Counted from the stretch's first letter, positions 35,508 to 47,692 are shown. The stretch is 64,000 nt of DNA from Botryotinia globosa (GCA_014898425.1 RCSZ01000001.1:1116001-1180000); one strand, 5' to 3'. Made by a program: numbers and translations. The notes: a model not told the origin generated them from the sequence alone.

Positions 35508-36608
35508 ATGCTTCTACCTGGCTACATAGAGCAATCAATCACAATCGATGAGAGTACCAATGAAAAGGGTATTAAATTTTGGAAACGCTCGATCAGATTC
35601 GAAGTAGACCCAGAGTCAGCCCAGATAGACAGTGAACATGAGCATATTTACGGTGGCTACTCACAATCACATCGACTGGGCATAATAGTACCAAAAAAGG
35701 CGAGGTATTTCAAGAGAACAGTTCGCAGAATACACGACAAAATGGAGCAAGATATAAAAAAAGGTCATCGCTTCGGCACGCTTAAGTATATAAGTGACGT
35801 CCTCGAAAAAGCACTCAGGAAAGGAAGCTTGCAAGTTAATAAACGCAAAATGAAACTTCTCGAGGAAGCTGACCGCGAAACCTGGCAGGCTCCATTCATA
35901 AGACCTGGAGCCGGAACTGGGAGAAAGATAACAAAACGTGAGGAGAGGTACAAAAGACGAGAATATGGAAGAGATGATGCTTTAGGTCGGATTAAAAATG
36001 TTAGGGTTGCGAGAGAATTTGGAGTACAACTAAGCAATAACGAGAAGAGGAGTCGAAAGCGGCACGATCGGATGAGGCGCCCCTCACAAAGTGATGCTGA
36101 GTCTACGGGGTCGTGGGAGACTGCTACAGGCGTTGACTCTTATTATTCCGACCCTCCTCATGGAAGGCGGCGCCGCACTTCATCTCGTCACTACGACGGC
36201 TATACTAATGGATATAACGAAGACGACTCTTCAGATGACGAATCTGACACCAGATCGTATGCATCTTCGGGGTTTTCGAACCCAAGCCGCTCTTCAAGCT
36301 ACGGTTCCAGAAGCTCCGTCGCTTCCGGATCTGGTCGGTCAGACTCACAATACAGGTCAAGACATAGAGGTGGTCGTTATAATAATTACCAGAACGATGA
36401 TCAACTTCGGAAGCCTTCGAGTTATCCACCCGATTTTAAACATGGTTATGGAACTATACCGCGAGAGGATCTGCCTTATCCGAACGAACCGTACCCGGGA
36501 AGAGCTCGGTCACATCATCCATATGATGATAGAGCGAATGATCTACATGCTTATAGAGAGGATAATGAATATGCTTATAGAGCGGATGATCGGTATAGAA
36601 GCTTGTGA
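35508..36608 (+). CDS. Hypothetical Arg/Ser/Tyr-rich protein
   Basis: The frame is open from 35427 to the stop at 36606-36608, but the first ATG is at 35508 (MLLPGYIEQSITIDEST), giving 366 aa; the upstream open part may belong to a 5' exon I cannot place. The N-terminal third looks folded (FWKRSIRFEVDPESAQI, RFGTLKYISDVLEKALRKG). The C-terminal half is low complexity: RS-type dipeptides, acidic DDSSDDESD, then Tyr/Arg/Asp repeats ending with several YREDNEYAYRADDRY-like units. This composition resembles RNA-associated disordered proteins, but no family is recognised. Confidence 0.6.
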   Translation: MLLPGYIEQSITIDESTNEKGIKFWKRSIRFEVDPESAQIDSEHEHIYGGYSQSHRLGIIVPKKARYFKRTVRRIHDKMEQDIKKGHRFGTLKYISDVLEKALRKGSLQVNKRKMKLLEEADRETWQAPFIRPGAGTGRKITKREERYKRREYGRDDALGRIKNVRVAREFGVQLSNNEKRSRKRHDRMRRPSQSDAESTGSWETATGVDSYYSDPPHGRRRRTSSRHYDGYTNGYNEDDSSDDESDTRSYASSGFSNPSRSSSYGSRSSVASGSGRSDSQYRSRHRGGRYNNYQNDDQLRKPSSYPPDFKHGYGTIPREDLPYPNEPYPGRARSHHPYDDRANDLHAYREDNEYAYRADDRYRSL

Positions 36609-38475
36609 GGAACGGCAAACAACGAGAGAGGGAGAGTAGGTAGCGGTGAATCAAGTAGTTGGATAACGGTAAACTGGTTGTTCAGCATGTCCCATAATTT
36701 TGGTACTGATAGGTCTGAGTTTTGTTATTGTTTCATTTCCTTTCTTACTATTGTTCATTATATGTATTATCTCTTCTTCACGTTAATATACTTCATTACT
36801 TGGGGACATCTTATTTACCCATGTTTTTCCAAATCTGTTATATCTACTTGTGCAAAATGTGCTTGCAGCGTCATTGAGGGGAATTTCCCGTGTCGAAAAT
36901 CTACGCCCACAATCAGACACTAACTTTTGACTTCAGACGAAGGAGCATTATTACAATTATGAATATCAGGAAAAGATTGCTAGCTCAATAATGCTGAACA
37001 GATCCCACCGGTCCACGGATCTCTTTGACAGATACAAAGCCGCGGCCGGTAAGAGGGCTGGGCGGGCACCACACAACCTTATAACCTTCACATGCGCGCT
37101 TGCACTGTTTCGAGAGTGTATATAATCTGTGTACTAAGCCCCCGGGCCACGTATTGTAACTCACAATCCACGCGGCCGAGCACTACATAACACTTGGGAG
37201 GACCTTTCTGTGTTATGTTCTTCATTTCTAAATTGCCAACCTAATTTGACTGTCAAGATAAGACATTTCAAGAACGTGAAATGAGTGTCATGTTTCTCAC
37301 AAATAGATCATGAGCAAACTGCCTGGAAGACAACGTTGATACATTCCAGCTCCCGCAAGACACTTCAATTCACATAGGATACACTTGAGCCTAGACGTAG
37401 ATGTTACATTTACTGTAGTGTAGTGTACCGGGGCGCAGTGTGTCGATGTGTACTGTAGGAGCCGTCATGAGCAAGTGTGTTTGTAGTTCGTCCTTCAGAT
37501 AAGATGAAAAATGGCTAAACCACGACCTGGTAGTGAGTGATATATGTTCAAATAGACCACATGAAAAGAAACAGCAACGATGCGAGAGACCAGTTAATCT
37601 ACACTCAAATTTACGCCGCAATCAATCAGGTCCGTGGAAAGGGTAAATATATAATGAAATGAATGGGAAAGGCTTCAGAAGTTGTCAAGTGAGATCATGC
37701 TTCATTGAAGCGTTCATTCTCTTCCTATATGTTTGATACTTTGTATCGTTCATCACCAGCCTTGATAAATATTAAAAATTCAATGAAAGAATTTTTGAAA
37801 AGTTGAAAGGTATGGGCCAACAATAATTAGCGTGGCGCTAAGCCTGTTTAGCTTTAAGTCATTCTTCACCCAGCGAAACGGGTCCCTGGTGATCTGAGGG
37901 GAGGTAATACGATGCGATGCGTATATACTCCGTATATATGTTAATAAAGATACCTACCTACCTAGGTACGAGGCAGGATTTCTATGTATATGGATATATT
38001 ATATATATATTGAAAAATGAGATACCTCTCACTCAAGTTCCACCACCATTGGAATGTGAAACAAAGTGAAGCTTTCGTAATCCATTCATTGATTCAGACT
38101 ATTAAAAAATATCTGAGTATATGTATGTACCGATATATTCGCTTCGAACTACATCGTGAATACTGTACAGTATTATACATGTGTTGCTCGAATTGGCTAT
38201 ACCTAGGTACCCGCGTATTAAATACGCTGACTGTTCCAACAATTCTTGCTTACCTAATACGTGAAGCTCAAATTTCAGCCTCACCCATTCCTTTCTCTAC
38301 CATCCATCCATCTACTAGGTACCAATCTACATGAATTGGTTCTCTGCATTAATAATTTACACCTGAAGACTTTATCAGACTCGAGACAATAAGTAGCCAA
38401 AATTCTTATTATACAACTCTTCTTTTAAATACACTTTCCATCAAAAACTTCATTACAAATAACGCGACGATTATT
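36609..38475. other. Intergenic 1.9 kb upstream of PRP39
   Basis: No gene is recognised. Two exact TACCTAGGTA palindromes lie at 37959 and 38200, the first inside an ACCT-rich run. The AT-rich part around 37920-38010 contains short TA repeats. Confidence 0.5.
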
Positions 38476-40749
38476 ATGGCTGACTTTCATTATGGAGGGA
38501 CGGATGAGGAGTCTGCTGAGATCAAGAAGCTGAATGCCGAAGTCGTAGGTTTATCAATGCGTTTCTATCGATTGCGCGTTTGCTGATCGGTTCCCTATCT
38601 ATAGCTCGAAAATACGGACAATTTTGAGAGTTGGGAGAAGCTTGTTCGCGCAGCTGAGACTCTGGAAGGAGGTTTAAATCGTAATTCGAGTCCACAGGCG
38701 ATTGCGACAACTCGAGATTCTTACGATCGCTTTCTTGCGAAATTTCCCCTCCTGTTTGGATATTGGAAGAAATATGCAGATCTGGAATTCTCCATAGCTG
38801 GCACAGAAGCTGCTGAGATGGTAATTAAAGATAAACCGTAAGGCAATGAGGTATGTGCTGACATATTTTAGGTCTTTGAGAGAGGTATCGCCAGTATAGC
38901 AACATCTGTGGATTTATGGACGGATTATTGTTCCTTCAAGGTTGAGACAAGTCATGATCCTGATGTGATCAGAGAGTAAGTATACAAGATGCTTTCCTTC
39001 CCTTAACACAGCATCTGCAGCATGGTCATACAGCCACATGAGCTACGTTCGGAGTTTTCATGGCTCACAAACGGTGAGAAATGCCAAAAAAAAAGCTGCT
39101 CATGTTTGACTCTTCTCACCAACATGACCAGGATATCTTTCTGCTATCACAAGTTCGCTTTTGTCCCGTATCACTCTGCACACATTGTCGGCACGAGGAG
39201 GATATGAATATCATTGCATTTGTGCACACTGCCCTTCCCGTATTTGCACTCCTTGCCACCTTTCCATTCCCTCCCTTTTCAAAGTATGAGGCGCATCTAA
39301 CATTTAATATTAGGCTTTTCGAACGTGGAGCTGTTGCAGTGGGTTTGGACTTCCTTGCCCATCCTTTCTGGGATAAATACCTGGAATTTGAAGATCGACT
39401 GGAAGCTCAAGACAAGATATTTGCTATCTTGAACCGAGTTGTGAAGATTCCTATGCATCAATATGCTAGATACTTTGAGCGTTTTCGCCAATTAGCTCAC
39501 GCTCGTCCATTGCTAGAGCTTCTTCCAGCCGAAACACTCGAACAATTTCGTGCCGATGTTATTTCCGAGAGTACCGGTTTCCAGGCCGGTCCAAAGGGAG
39601 AATTAGAGATTGAACGTGATATCAGAACCAAGATCGATAATTTCCATCTTGAAATTTTCGCTCGTACACAAGCAGAAACCACAAAACGTTGGACGTACGA
39701 GTCTGAAATTAAGCGTCCTTATTTCCATGTCACCGAGCTCGATAATCAGCAACTATCAAATTGGCGCAAATACTTGGACTTCGAAGAGGCTGAGGGTGAT
39801 TACACCCGTGCTATTTTCTTATATGAAAGATGTCTAGTGACCTGCGCATTCTACGACGAGTTCTGGTTTCGCTACGCCCGGTGGATGTCATCAAAGGAGC
39901 GCAAGGAAGAAGAAGTCAGAAACATATATCAAAGAGCAAGCACACTCTATGTGCCAATCAGCAAACCCGGAATTAGATTGCAATACGCATATTTCGAAGA
40001 GATATCCGGCCGTGTCGATGTTGCGAGGGATATTCACCAAGCCATTCTGGATCGCATGCCTGGTCATGTAGAGACCATAATTTCTTGGGCTAATCTTGAA
40101 CGCCGCCACAAAGGCCTTGATGCCGCAATTGAAGTCTACAAAGCACAAATAGCTTCGACAGAATTAGACATTTATTCCAAAGCAGCTTTTGTTGTTGAGT
40201 GGGCCATTTTATTGTGGAAGATTCAAGGATCTGTAGATGAAGCCCGTCAAGTTTTCCAGAAGAACACACAATGGTACCCAGAGAGCCGCCATTTCTGGAC
40301 AAAGTACATGGAATTTGAGTTAGCGCAGCCAACTAACTCGGCCTCGGAGTCCGAGCACCATGAAAGGCTCAAGAAAATCCATAGCGATATGATCAAGACA
40401 TCCATGAGGTTGGATACAAAGAAGGAGATCAGTAATCTATACTTGATGTACCTAAGAGAAAGAGGTTCCAAGGAGACCATGAAGGAATTTTTGCAGATTG
40501 ATCGCGAGCTGAACGGGTAAGCATCCTTTTCTAGTACTACAGAGTACCATACTGACAGACCATAGACCTATATCAGTTCAACCCGATTATGTTAAAGCCA
40601 CCGAGTCGGGAAAAGCGGCAGCAAACGGAACTATTTCAGGTGTTGACTCGGCTTCTTTACTGAAAGGCGAAGTCAGATACACTACATACTTTCAACAGCG
40701 CAAGCAACCACTAACTGTTGATCCGCAAGGCCTCGCATCTTTTCATTAG
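38476..40749 (+). CDS. PRP39: Pre-mRNA splicing factor PRP39 (U1 snRNP)
   Basis: Five exons, 38476-38544, 38605-38820, 38872-38975, 39314-40516 and 40566-40749, giving 591 aa with consistent phases. The protein is built of HAT (half-a-TPR) repeats with the expected aromatic spacing: WEKLVRAAETLEGG, FPLLFGYWKKYADLEF, VFERGIASIATSVDLWTDY, LFERGAVAVGLDFLAHPFWDKYLEFE, FWFRYARWMSS, RLQYAYFEEISGRVDVARDI and HFWTKYMEFEL. This order is that of fungal Prp39, a U1 snRNP component that helps engage the 5' splice site. Intron 3 (38976-39313, 338 bp) is several times longer than the others, and its last about 230 nt are open in the frame of exon 4. Confidence 0.93.
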
Positions 40750-41149
40750 ATCGTTGCATTGCCGCTCATGAGAACCACCAGTGTCGTCGTCGGGTCTTAA
40801 TAAGTTCGACCAGGCAGCGTGTACAATAGTATCCTTATCAGCCTTGCGATTGGTTCGGAGTGAACTCATCGACATTTTCTTTTCTTCTTTCTCCTCGAAT
40901 GCTGGATAAATATAACTTAGGCAGCTTAATGATTAGAGGAGTGGCAATTTTGGGAATACGTAAAGATATGCCTATATGGTTTCCTTTTCTTCACATAGTT
41001 CATAGATACAAAAGCAATTCTTCACCCATATTTTACGACAGGAAGTATACATCATTGTGATTATAGTTGTGATTATCATTGATCAAATCGTCGTCTACCT
41101 CTGAGCGACACACTTTGTTTTCTACTATCTTCCAATATTCAATTCCATC
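40750..41149. other. Intergenic 400 bp, convergent
   Basis: 3' ends of PRP39 and the MFS gene face each other; nothing else seen. Confidence 0.5.
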
Positions 41150-42917
41150 TCAGTATACATATCTGAAGTTGGGATTCTCTCTATCTGTCAAATCATCAAA
41201 AGCGTGCACCATGTCTCTATCATTAGCCTCTCTAACTCCTGCCTCTGCCAACTCATCTCTCTTTTTATTTTCCCTCATCAAGTGCCATCTGAGAAAAATT
41301 AATACCAGAAGAAGTAATGTGTAACAGCCAAGATGGGTAGCAAATGCGATGAAATAGCGTGGCGCATCATTCTTCAAGAAAACTTGAGGACCAACTGCAT
41401 TTCCTGCCGCCCAACTTATAAAGTTCGCAGCTACGACGATAGTTTTCTTAGTTTGACCAGCAACGTTACGAGACATGAGAGTCAAGGAAAGAGTGGCAGT
41501 GGACCAAAAAGAGAGCGTTAAGTAGTAGGAGATTAAAAGGCCGACTTTAGTACTGAAGCTGGTGTTGCGAACTGTCATGAGGACGATAGTGCCGATGAAT
41601 GAACTAAATTTCGGGATTAGAATTGCGGCAGTGGTATCTAATGGGTTCACTTACGGTAAAAGGTAGAACGTCATGATTAGAATATTTTGGGTATACTTCT
41701 TCACCAGGAAGTGACTGGATAGTAACACGATGATGATGTAAAAGCCTAATACCATGGCCAAGAGCTGCGTTTGCAGAACGGTGAAGTTAAATCCTGTGAT
41801 GATGATATTTGCAAATGCGCCCAGTCCGCTCGTTGGTAATGTGGTGCAGATAGCTATTAAACAATAACAGTACATTTGCGGATCGGTAAATGCGTCTTTG
41901 ACGTGCTCGATACGGAATTTGCGGTTTTGCATGCCTGTTTGATTGGAGCGGACACGTTCGACCATGAGTTTCTTGTCGGCTTCGCTGAAACATTTGGCGC
42001 GCATGGGGGAGTCGGGCATCCAGAATAAGATGAAGAGACCCCAGAGAAAGGAGAGACAGGCGTAGGCGACGAAGATCGCTTGCCATGATTTGAGAGGGCC
42101 GGATTTGAGAAGGGTGAAGCAGTAGGCAAGGAGTCCGCCTACAATTTGTTGAGCACCCTACGTTCATCATCGTTAGATATATCCGAACATATTTGGATTA
42201 GAGGGGCGCATACATTCATCATGTACCAGTATATCACAACTCCTGCTTGTTCTTCTCTTTTGTACCACATGCTAGACAAAACCACAAAGATGGGCTGGCA
42301 AGCAGCTTCGAAGATTCCGAGAAGAGTACGAGCCACAACCAGACCTTCAAAATTATGGCAAAGGGCATGCATTGAGAGTATTATACTCCAAACACAAACA
42401 TTGATACCCAGATATTTGGCGATTGGTACGCGTTGTATAATCCAGTTGGTAGGGTATTCTACTACTAGAATACCTATGTATATACATGTTGTGAGCCATG
42501 GATACTGCTCCCATGTTAGCGATTATTCAATTCTGAGAGGGAAAGTAGACGGATAAATACCTGTGAGTCGGATACATTAGCATCTTTTCTGATGCCCATG
42601 ATCGATGTGAATGCTAATGTTCCTTTATCAAGCGCTTGTATAAAGTATGTCAGGATCATAATGATCAATACTCGTCTATCGATGAGTTTCTTGAGTCGTT
42701 TATTCTCATCATCGCTTATATGGATAAGCACCTCGCTGGTATATTTAGCAACTTCAGAATCAACACGCCCATAATCCATATGATCTGGCTTGTCAGGTCC
42801 TGCATAGAGCATATCTTCAACGTGGGATATGTCATGATCCGTTTTTGGATTTGGATGAGACATTGCCTGTGCCTTTGGCTTTTGAGACGAATCTTCGATG
42901 GAGCCAGCCATGTTCAT
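41150..42917 (-). CDS. MFS permease, anion:cation symporter (Dal5/allantoate permease-like)
   Basis: Four exons, 42917-42561, 42504-42214, 42157-41655 and 41603-41150 (534 aa), with GT-AG introns of 56, 56 and 51 bp and matching phases. After about 75 cytosolic residues, TM1 begins at IDRRVLIIMILTYFIQALDKGTL, followed by the family's WLTTCIYIGILVVEYPTNW, ARTLLGIFEAACQPIFVVLSSMWYKREEQAG (MFS signature region) and SRNVAGQTKKTIVVAANFISWAAGNAVGPQVF, with about 12 TM segments overall. Known members carry allantoate, nicotinate, pantothenate or other organic anions; the substrate here is open. The exon 2 acceptor is a GAGCAG tandem, so a one-Gln variant is possible. An in-frame ATG at 43112 would add 65 residues; I prefer 42917 on family length. 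Confidence 0.93.
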
Positions 42918-43757
42918 CTTGGATGCCGAATTGCGGGCCCAGTGATGAAAGGGATAAGTGAAGTGAGAGAGAATAGAACTCGCGATATCCCACTTTCTGT
43001 ATAGGTCATGAAGCTGGTATAAATACTGTACATCCCACGCAATCTCGCCCGCTTTGGCCGCATACATGCATGCATCATCATCCCTCGACCAGGCCGGAGC
43101 GAATTTATCCATCCCATGGGGAAGCAGAAAGTTGTTTATGGGGAAGTGGGGTACCTGGTCTTCAACTTGGCATCAGATCCTCGGGGTATCTCGAGGGTAT
43201 CTCGCTTTCAGGTAACCGAGACGTGGGGGTACATAAGCTGCTTTGACAATCGGTTATACACGAGCACCAAACAGAACACCGAATACAGGAAGATCTCCAT
43301 TCGCCAAAGAAACGGATAAGCAGGTAGATGTGGAGGTGAGCGAAGGATGCCAAGAATGTATTGACAAGGGGAGCAGCTCAACTTGTTAATACACACGAGC
43401 ACTTCTACAAGACCGAATCTGCTGCGCGGTGGGCACGAAAATGATCACCTTCCCAGAAGAATCGCGCAGTATCCTTGCTGTCTCTTGAGCCTTGTCACGG
43501 GCCAATGTATTTCAATCTTGATATCCACAGAAGTGAAACGTTTTGTCTCGTATTGCATCGGGGTATCATCGTTGTGAAATTCTAAATATGCCAACAAAAT
43601 CCAAATCTTTTTCTTTCTGATAATATGCATAAAATTAGATCAAGCAACATTCAAGATAGTCGCTATTAGCTGATATCTAGTAAACTTTTCAAGAATCGTA
43701 ATCCCAATATAACGATTGAAAGAATGCAGCTGGGGTAAAGTCGTTGCTTTTATTACA
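42918..43757. other. Intergenic 840 bp
   Basis: MFS promoter region, including an in-frame open extension up to 43112. Nothing else is recognised. Confidence 0.5.
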
Positions 43758-44970
43758 TTACCAGCCCTTTTTCATAGCCAGCTGGAATTTGTATGCCTAG
43801 AACAATTAGCAAGAAAATCGAGTCCGCAAACTGGCCAATACGTACCCAAGTGGTGAAATCGTCTTTCTGTCCCTCCCAGTCTTTGATCAACAACTCAACT
43901 GTAGCAAAACCAGTGAACCAAGTCTCATCCATGAGCTTGTCAATTGCAGAACTATCTAAGTCATAGAATGCACTTGCTAGATCATCTGTGAGGTTTGTGA
44001 TCTTCTTCATTCTCACAAGTACTTCATCTAAACACTCCACAATACCTGGGTCCTCGGAAGAGTTCTCCTTCAGTTGTGTAGGCAACTCAGGATGTGGCAG
44101 GTAGGGAAGTGTCTTGAACCTCCTCTTCTCGACCGCTTGATACATCAGAATTATGAGTCTCAATCTTTTGGTCGACGACTCGAGCTTTTCGCGAATCTTT
44201 TCCGGGTCGTCTTTAGGTATATGTGGTTGCGATCCAAAGAGATCATCCACAATATCTTGAGGGTCCTTTCCTTCGTCATCTTCATTACCACTGTTCGCAT
44301 CCTCATCCTCGTCATCTGATTCTTCCTCCGCCCATGCTTGCAATTCTTCGAGCGCATCTTTCACCAAATCTCGATATTCTACAGCTTTCTTCATAGCCAA
44401 TCCCGCTACACCCAAAGTCTTCAACCCCATGACAGAATCGCAGGCATCCCATACAACACCTGTCGAAGCCAAACTACCCTTCCCACTTGATTTTCCCGTT
44501 CCATTCTTCTTGTCGTCACTCAAAATGTTGCCATCTAACGGAATTGCGTTGATCAGAGTCGATAACTCCGTCAAGACCTTATTTACTCTCCATTGCAGCT
44601 CTTCACTCATAGCCTTGGTGTATTTCGCAGCATGGCAAATTTCGACGGCAGATGCCAGGCCTGGCAAAGGTCCCGACACAAGTTCTCCCAAGACTTTACT
44701 GATTGCGGAAGGGGTAAAAGGTTTATTGATAATCAAAAGAGACAACTTCGTCGAGTGTGCTTTGATTAAGCTCGCAGAATCATGGGCAAGGTCGATGGCA
44801 TTGACATCGGCGTGCTTGGGTTGCTCTTTCTTTTCAGACGATGACCCCTCCTTCACATCTTCTGGAGCTTTTGCTGACGCTTGTAGTTGTAGAGTCAAGT
44901 TCTTGATGTTTTCGACGGTAGATTTTAGAAGAGCCAAGTCATCGCCGGCTTTCTTTTCGGTGTCGGCCAT
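43758..44970 (-). CDS. GCIP/CCNDBP1-like (cyclin-D1-binding protein 1 homologue)
   Basis: Two exons, 44970-43846 and 43796-43758 (387 aa). The 49 bp intron has a GTACGT donor, a TTGCTAAT branch and a TCTAG acceptor; splicing replaces the read-through tail with TTWAYKFQLAMKKGW. The start is the ATG at 44970 (MADTEKKAGDD). The protein is helical with SGPLPGLASAVEICHAAKYT, GVVWDACDSVMGLKTLGVAGL, an acidic linker (about 215-250) and KRLRLIILMYQAVEKRRF, which I recognise as the GCIP/CCNDBP1 domain architecture (HLH-like regulator in animals; the role in fungi is not defined). It is divergent from ARP6, with start codons 232 bp apart. Confidence 0.82.
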
Positions 44971-45202
44971 GATATCGTTGTTGTGGTGCAAATCCAATAG
45001 TTATGACGCTGAGAAATCTGAAGCCTGAAAACTATTTTCTTAGTGGGGGTTTCCGCGCGAATGTCATACATAGGTAGTGCGACGCTATATTCACCCCTGT
45101 AGTGCGTCGATAAGCTTCAAGCAACCACCAAAATTCCCTTTCCCATTCCGATAATAATGCGCTGACGCCTCTTTCGGTCCAAACTTGGACGGAATAAAAA
45201 AA
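44971..45202. promoter_or_regulatory. Bidirectional promoter, GCIP-like gene / ARP6
   Basis: Only 232 bp separate the two divergent ATGs, so the genes probably share one nucleosome-free region. No individual site is assigned. Confidence 0.6.
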
Positions 45203-46597
45203 ATGTCTACACAGGAAAAAGCTGCAGCGGCTGCTCAAGCACCATCCAGAACTCTGGTCATTGACAATGGAGCTTACACTATCAAAGCTGGATTCTCATC
45301 TCCAGAATCCACGGATTTACCGCGAATCATACCCAATTGCATGGCCCGCGACCGCGAAAAGAAGGTCTACATTGGATCACAACTCGACAATTGTAAGGAT
45401 TTTGGAGATATCGTCTTTCGCAGGCCTGTCGAAAAAGGATACCTGGTGAATTGGGAGGCAGAGAAGGAAATATGGGAGCACGAATTCTTTGACAAAAAAG
45501 CGCCATTACATTGCGATCCAAGAGAGACGGGTCTCATATTGACAGAGGCACCTAATGCGCTGCCAGTGCTGCAAACAAATTGTGATCAGATGGTTTTCGA
45601 GGAGTTTGGCTTCGCTAGCTACTATCGGTGCCCTGGTATGTGGTGATATATATTAAGTTATGTTTTAATTGTGCATATTAATGAATATCTAGGTCCAATT
45701 CTCAATTCGTACAACGACATTCAAGGGATCTTCAAAGGGCCAGCTCGAGATCCATCACAGCCTCTTCTTCCCGCCGAAATAATACTTCTCATCGATGCCG
45801 GATATTCTCACACAACCATTACACCTGTGCTGCGAGGACGCCCTCTACAATCAGCAATCAGGAGATTAGAAGTTGGAGGCAAGCTCATGACAAACTATCT
45901 GACACGCTTAATATCTCTACGGCAGTATGATATGCGCAACGACACTTATTTGGTCAATGAAATCAAGGAAGCATGTTGTTATGTATCAAGGGACTTCAAT
46001 GGAGATATGGAGAAAACGTGGAAAGGAACCAGAGGAGACCGAAGAGAAATATTTGAGACGGGTGGTGGAATAGCGAAAGATTATGTTCTCCCGGATTATC
46101 ATAATCGGTCTCAAGGTTTCGTGCGAGATCATGATCCACTACAAGCAGGAAAATTAAAACAGCTGACCAAGGGGAAGCTGGCAGAAGCTGCGGAAGATAT
46201 TTTGACTTTGAGAAATGAAAGATTCACGGTCCCAGAATTACTGTTTAATCCATCGGACATCGGTATGCGACAATCGGGCATTGCTCAACTAGTCATGGAA
46301 AGTCTTTCTGCTTTACCAATGGGTTTATGGCCAGCGCTTCTCGCAAATATCATTGTCGTGGGGGGCAGCTCGAAGATAGAAGGATTCATTTTGAGACTGC
46401 AGCTTGAAATTAAGGCTCTTGCTCCAGCGGAGTGTTACGTTCGTTGTGCGAGACCAGAACATCCTATTATCAGCACTTGGAATGGTGGAGCAGAATTAGC
46501 GAGACATCCTGATGTCTTGCAGAAGCTATCAGTAACCAAGCAAGAGTATGACGAACACGGAAGTGCTTGGGTCGCCAAAAAGTTTGGAGGCAAATAA
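45203..46597 (+). CDS. ARP6: Actin-related protein 6 (SWR1 complex subunit)
   Basis: Two exons, 45203-45635 and 45693-46597 (445 aa), with a 57 bp intron inside the RCPGP motif and phase 1 agreeing. The actin fold is clear: LVIDNGAYTIKAGF (phosphate 1), IPNCMARDREKKVYIG, ENPGLILTEAPN-equivalent TGLILTEAPNALPVLQ, IILLIDAGYSHTTITPVLRG (phosphate 2), LEVGGKLMTNYLTRLIS and IIVVGGSSKIEGFILRL. The pattern YIGSQLDNCKDF and the RPVEKGYLVNWEAEKEIW context match Arp6 rather than actin or Arp2-5. Arp6 is needed for SWR1-dependent H2A.Z deposition. The start is the ATG at 45203, preceded by an A-run. Confidence 0.93.
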
Positions 46598-46967
46598 GGA
46601 GCGTGTTTACTGTACAATACCCGTCTCCAGACGTACGAACTCAAGCCTTTTTTGTTCAACCAACCTTGATGGGCAGTCTCACCTCCTTTCTCAAAATATT
46701 GTGGTAACTATGTATACATGAATTGCACCAAGGCGAACAGAATGATAGTCAAAATATTCTACACAGTTGTTGCTATACTTAATAACCCTCAAATCGCTAG
46801 ACGGTTTCCTCAAAACGATAATCAAAACGCCAGGTTGTCTTGTATATCCAAACCACAAACGCCACTTCAGCACAACAGCGAAAAGACATCTACTGCTAGT
46901 CAATACTATGCCGAGTCAGATTCCTAAGGGATTGATTACTCACAATTCAACGACACTGGAACTCGCA
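46598..46967. other. Intergenic 370 bp, convergent
   Basis: 3' region shared by ARP6 and the cupin gene; nothing else seen. Confidence 0.5.
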
Positions 46968-47692
46968 TTACATTTTTCCTCTGCAAGCTGCAAGGCAGGC
47001 CGCAGATCCAATTATACTACCGGTGCCTACTTCTGGTATAGGTGGAAGATTGAACCCTACCGCTGGACTACCAAAAGCCGCAGCTATTATATCCGGTGGC
47101 AATTGGGAAAGTCCGTTAAGAATGTTCTGTGTGCCTGCATCCTCCGAATTTAGCGCCGATACAAGAGTAGCCTTAGTGCAACCTTGATTCTATTCAGCAT
47201 TGGTTGTCTCAATTCATAGGGACAAACAGTACCTAAATTTTGCATACTGTGAATGCTTCCTCTCGGAAAGATTGTCATCTGCCATGGCCTCAATGTTTGA
47301 TTAACAACCTTCGCCCCGTTCTCCTCAATCATCCATGTCTGCGTCACACCCTCGACTGCCACTACAAAGTTCGTGCCTCGTGGGTGGTAATGAGGAGGTA
47401 GCATTCCACATGGTCCCAAGTTAATTAAAGCCATAGTCATACCGTAACTAGTTGAAGCAGGGAATGTAGCAGCATCAGCGTTGACGACGGCACCTGGCGT
47501 ATAGGTGTAGTGGGGCTGCGTAGTGAAGTCAAAAAACCAAGTCAGGTTATTGTTTAACAAGAAGTTCATTTTGTCGAGCTGGGTAGAGGCAACTTTGATC
47601 TCGCCATCGAGGATAGAATTTATCGTTACATCGATGCACTGAATAGAGGTCGCGAGTATGCCTAGCGAGGCAATTGCGAGTTTTGGGAACAT
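46968..47692 (-). CDS. Secreted cupin (germin / spherulin-1A-like)
   Basis: Two exons, 47692-47233 and 47182-46968 (224 aa), with a 49 bp intron (GTACTG donor, ATCAAG acceptor). Splicing yields SMQNLGCTKATLVSALNSED and a normal family C-terminus (QLPPDIIAAAFGSPAVGFN ... GSAACL), whereas read-through stops early. A signal peptide occupies residues 1-19. Cupin motif 1 is PPHYHPRGTNFVVAVEG (His, His, Glu metal ligands) and motif 2 is FPRGSIHSMQNLG (His). The paired Cys of germins is partly kept (GPCGMLPPH). Such proteins bind Mn or another metal in the wall or extracellular space; the activity is unknown here. Confidence 0.9.

Noticed and set aside
42918..43112. 65-residue N-terminal extension of the MFS permease from an upstream in-frame ATG
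   Set aside because: Family members normally have about 60-90 residues before TM1, which the 42917 start already provides; the extension looks non-conserved. Not excluded.
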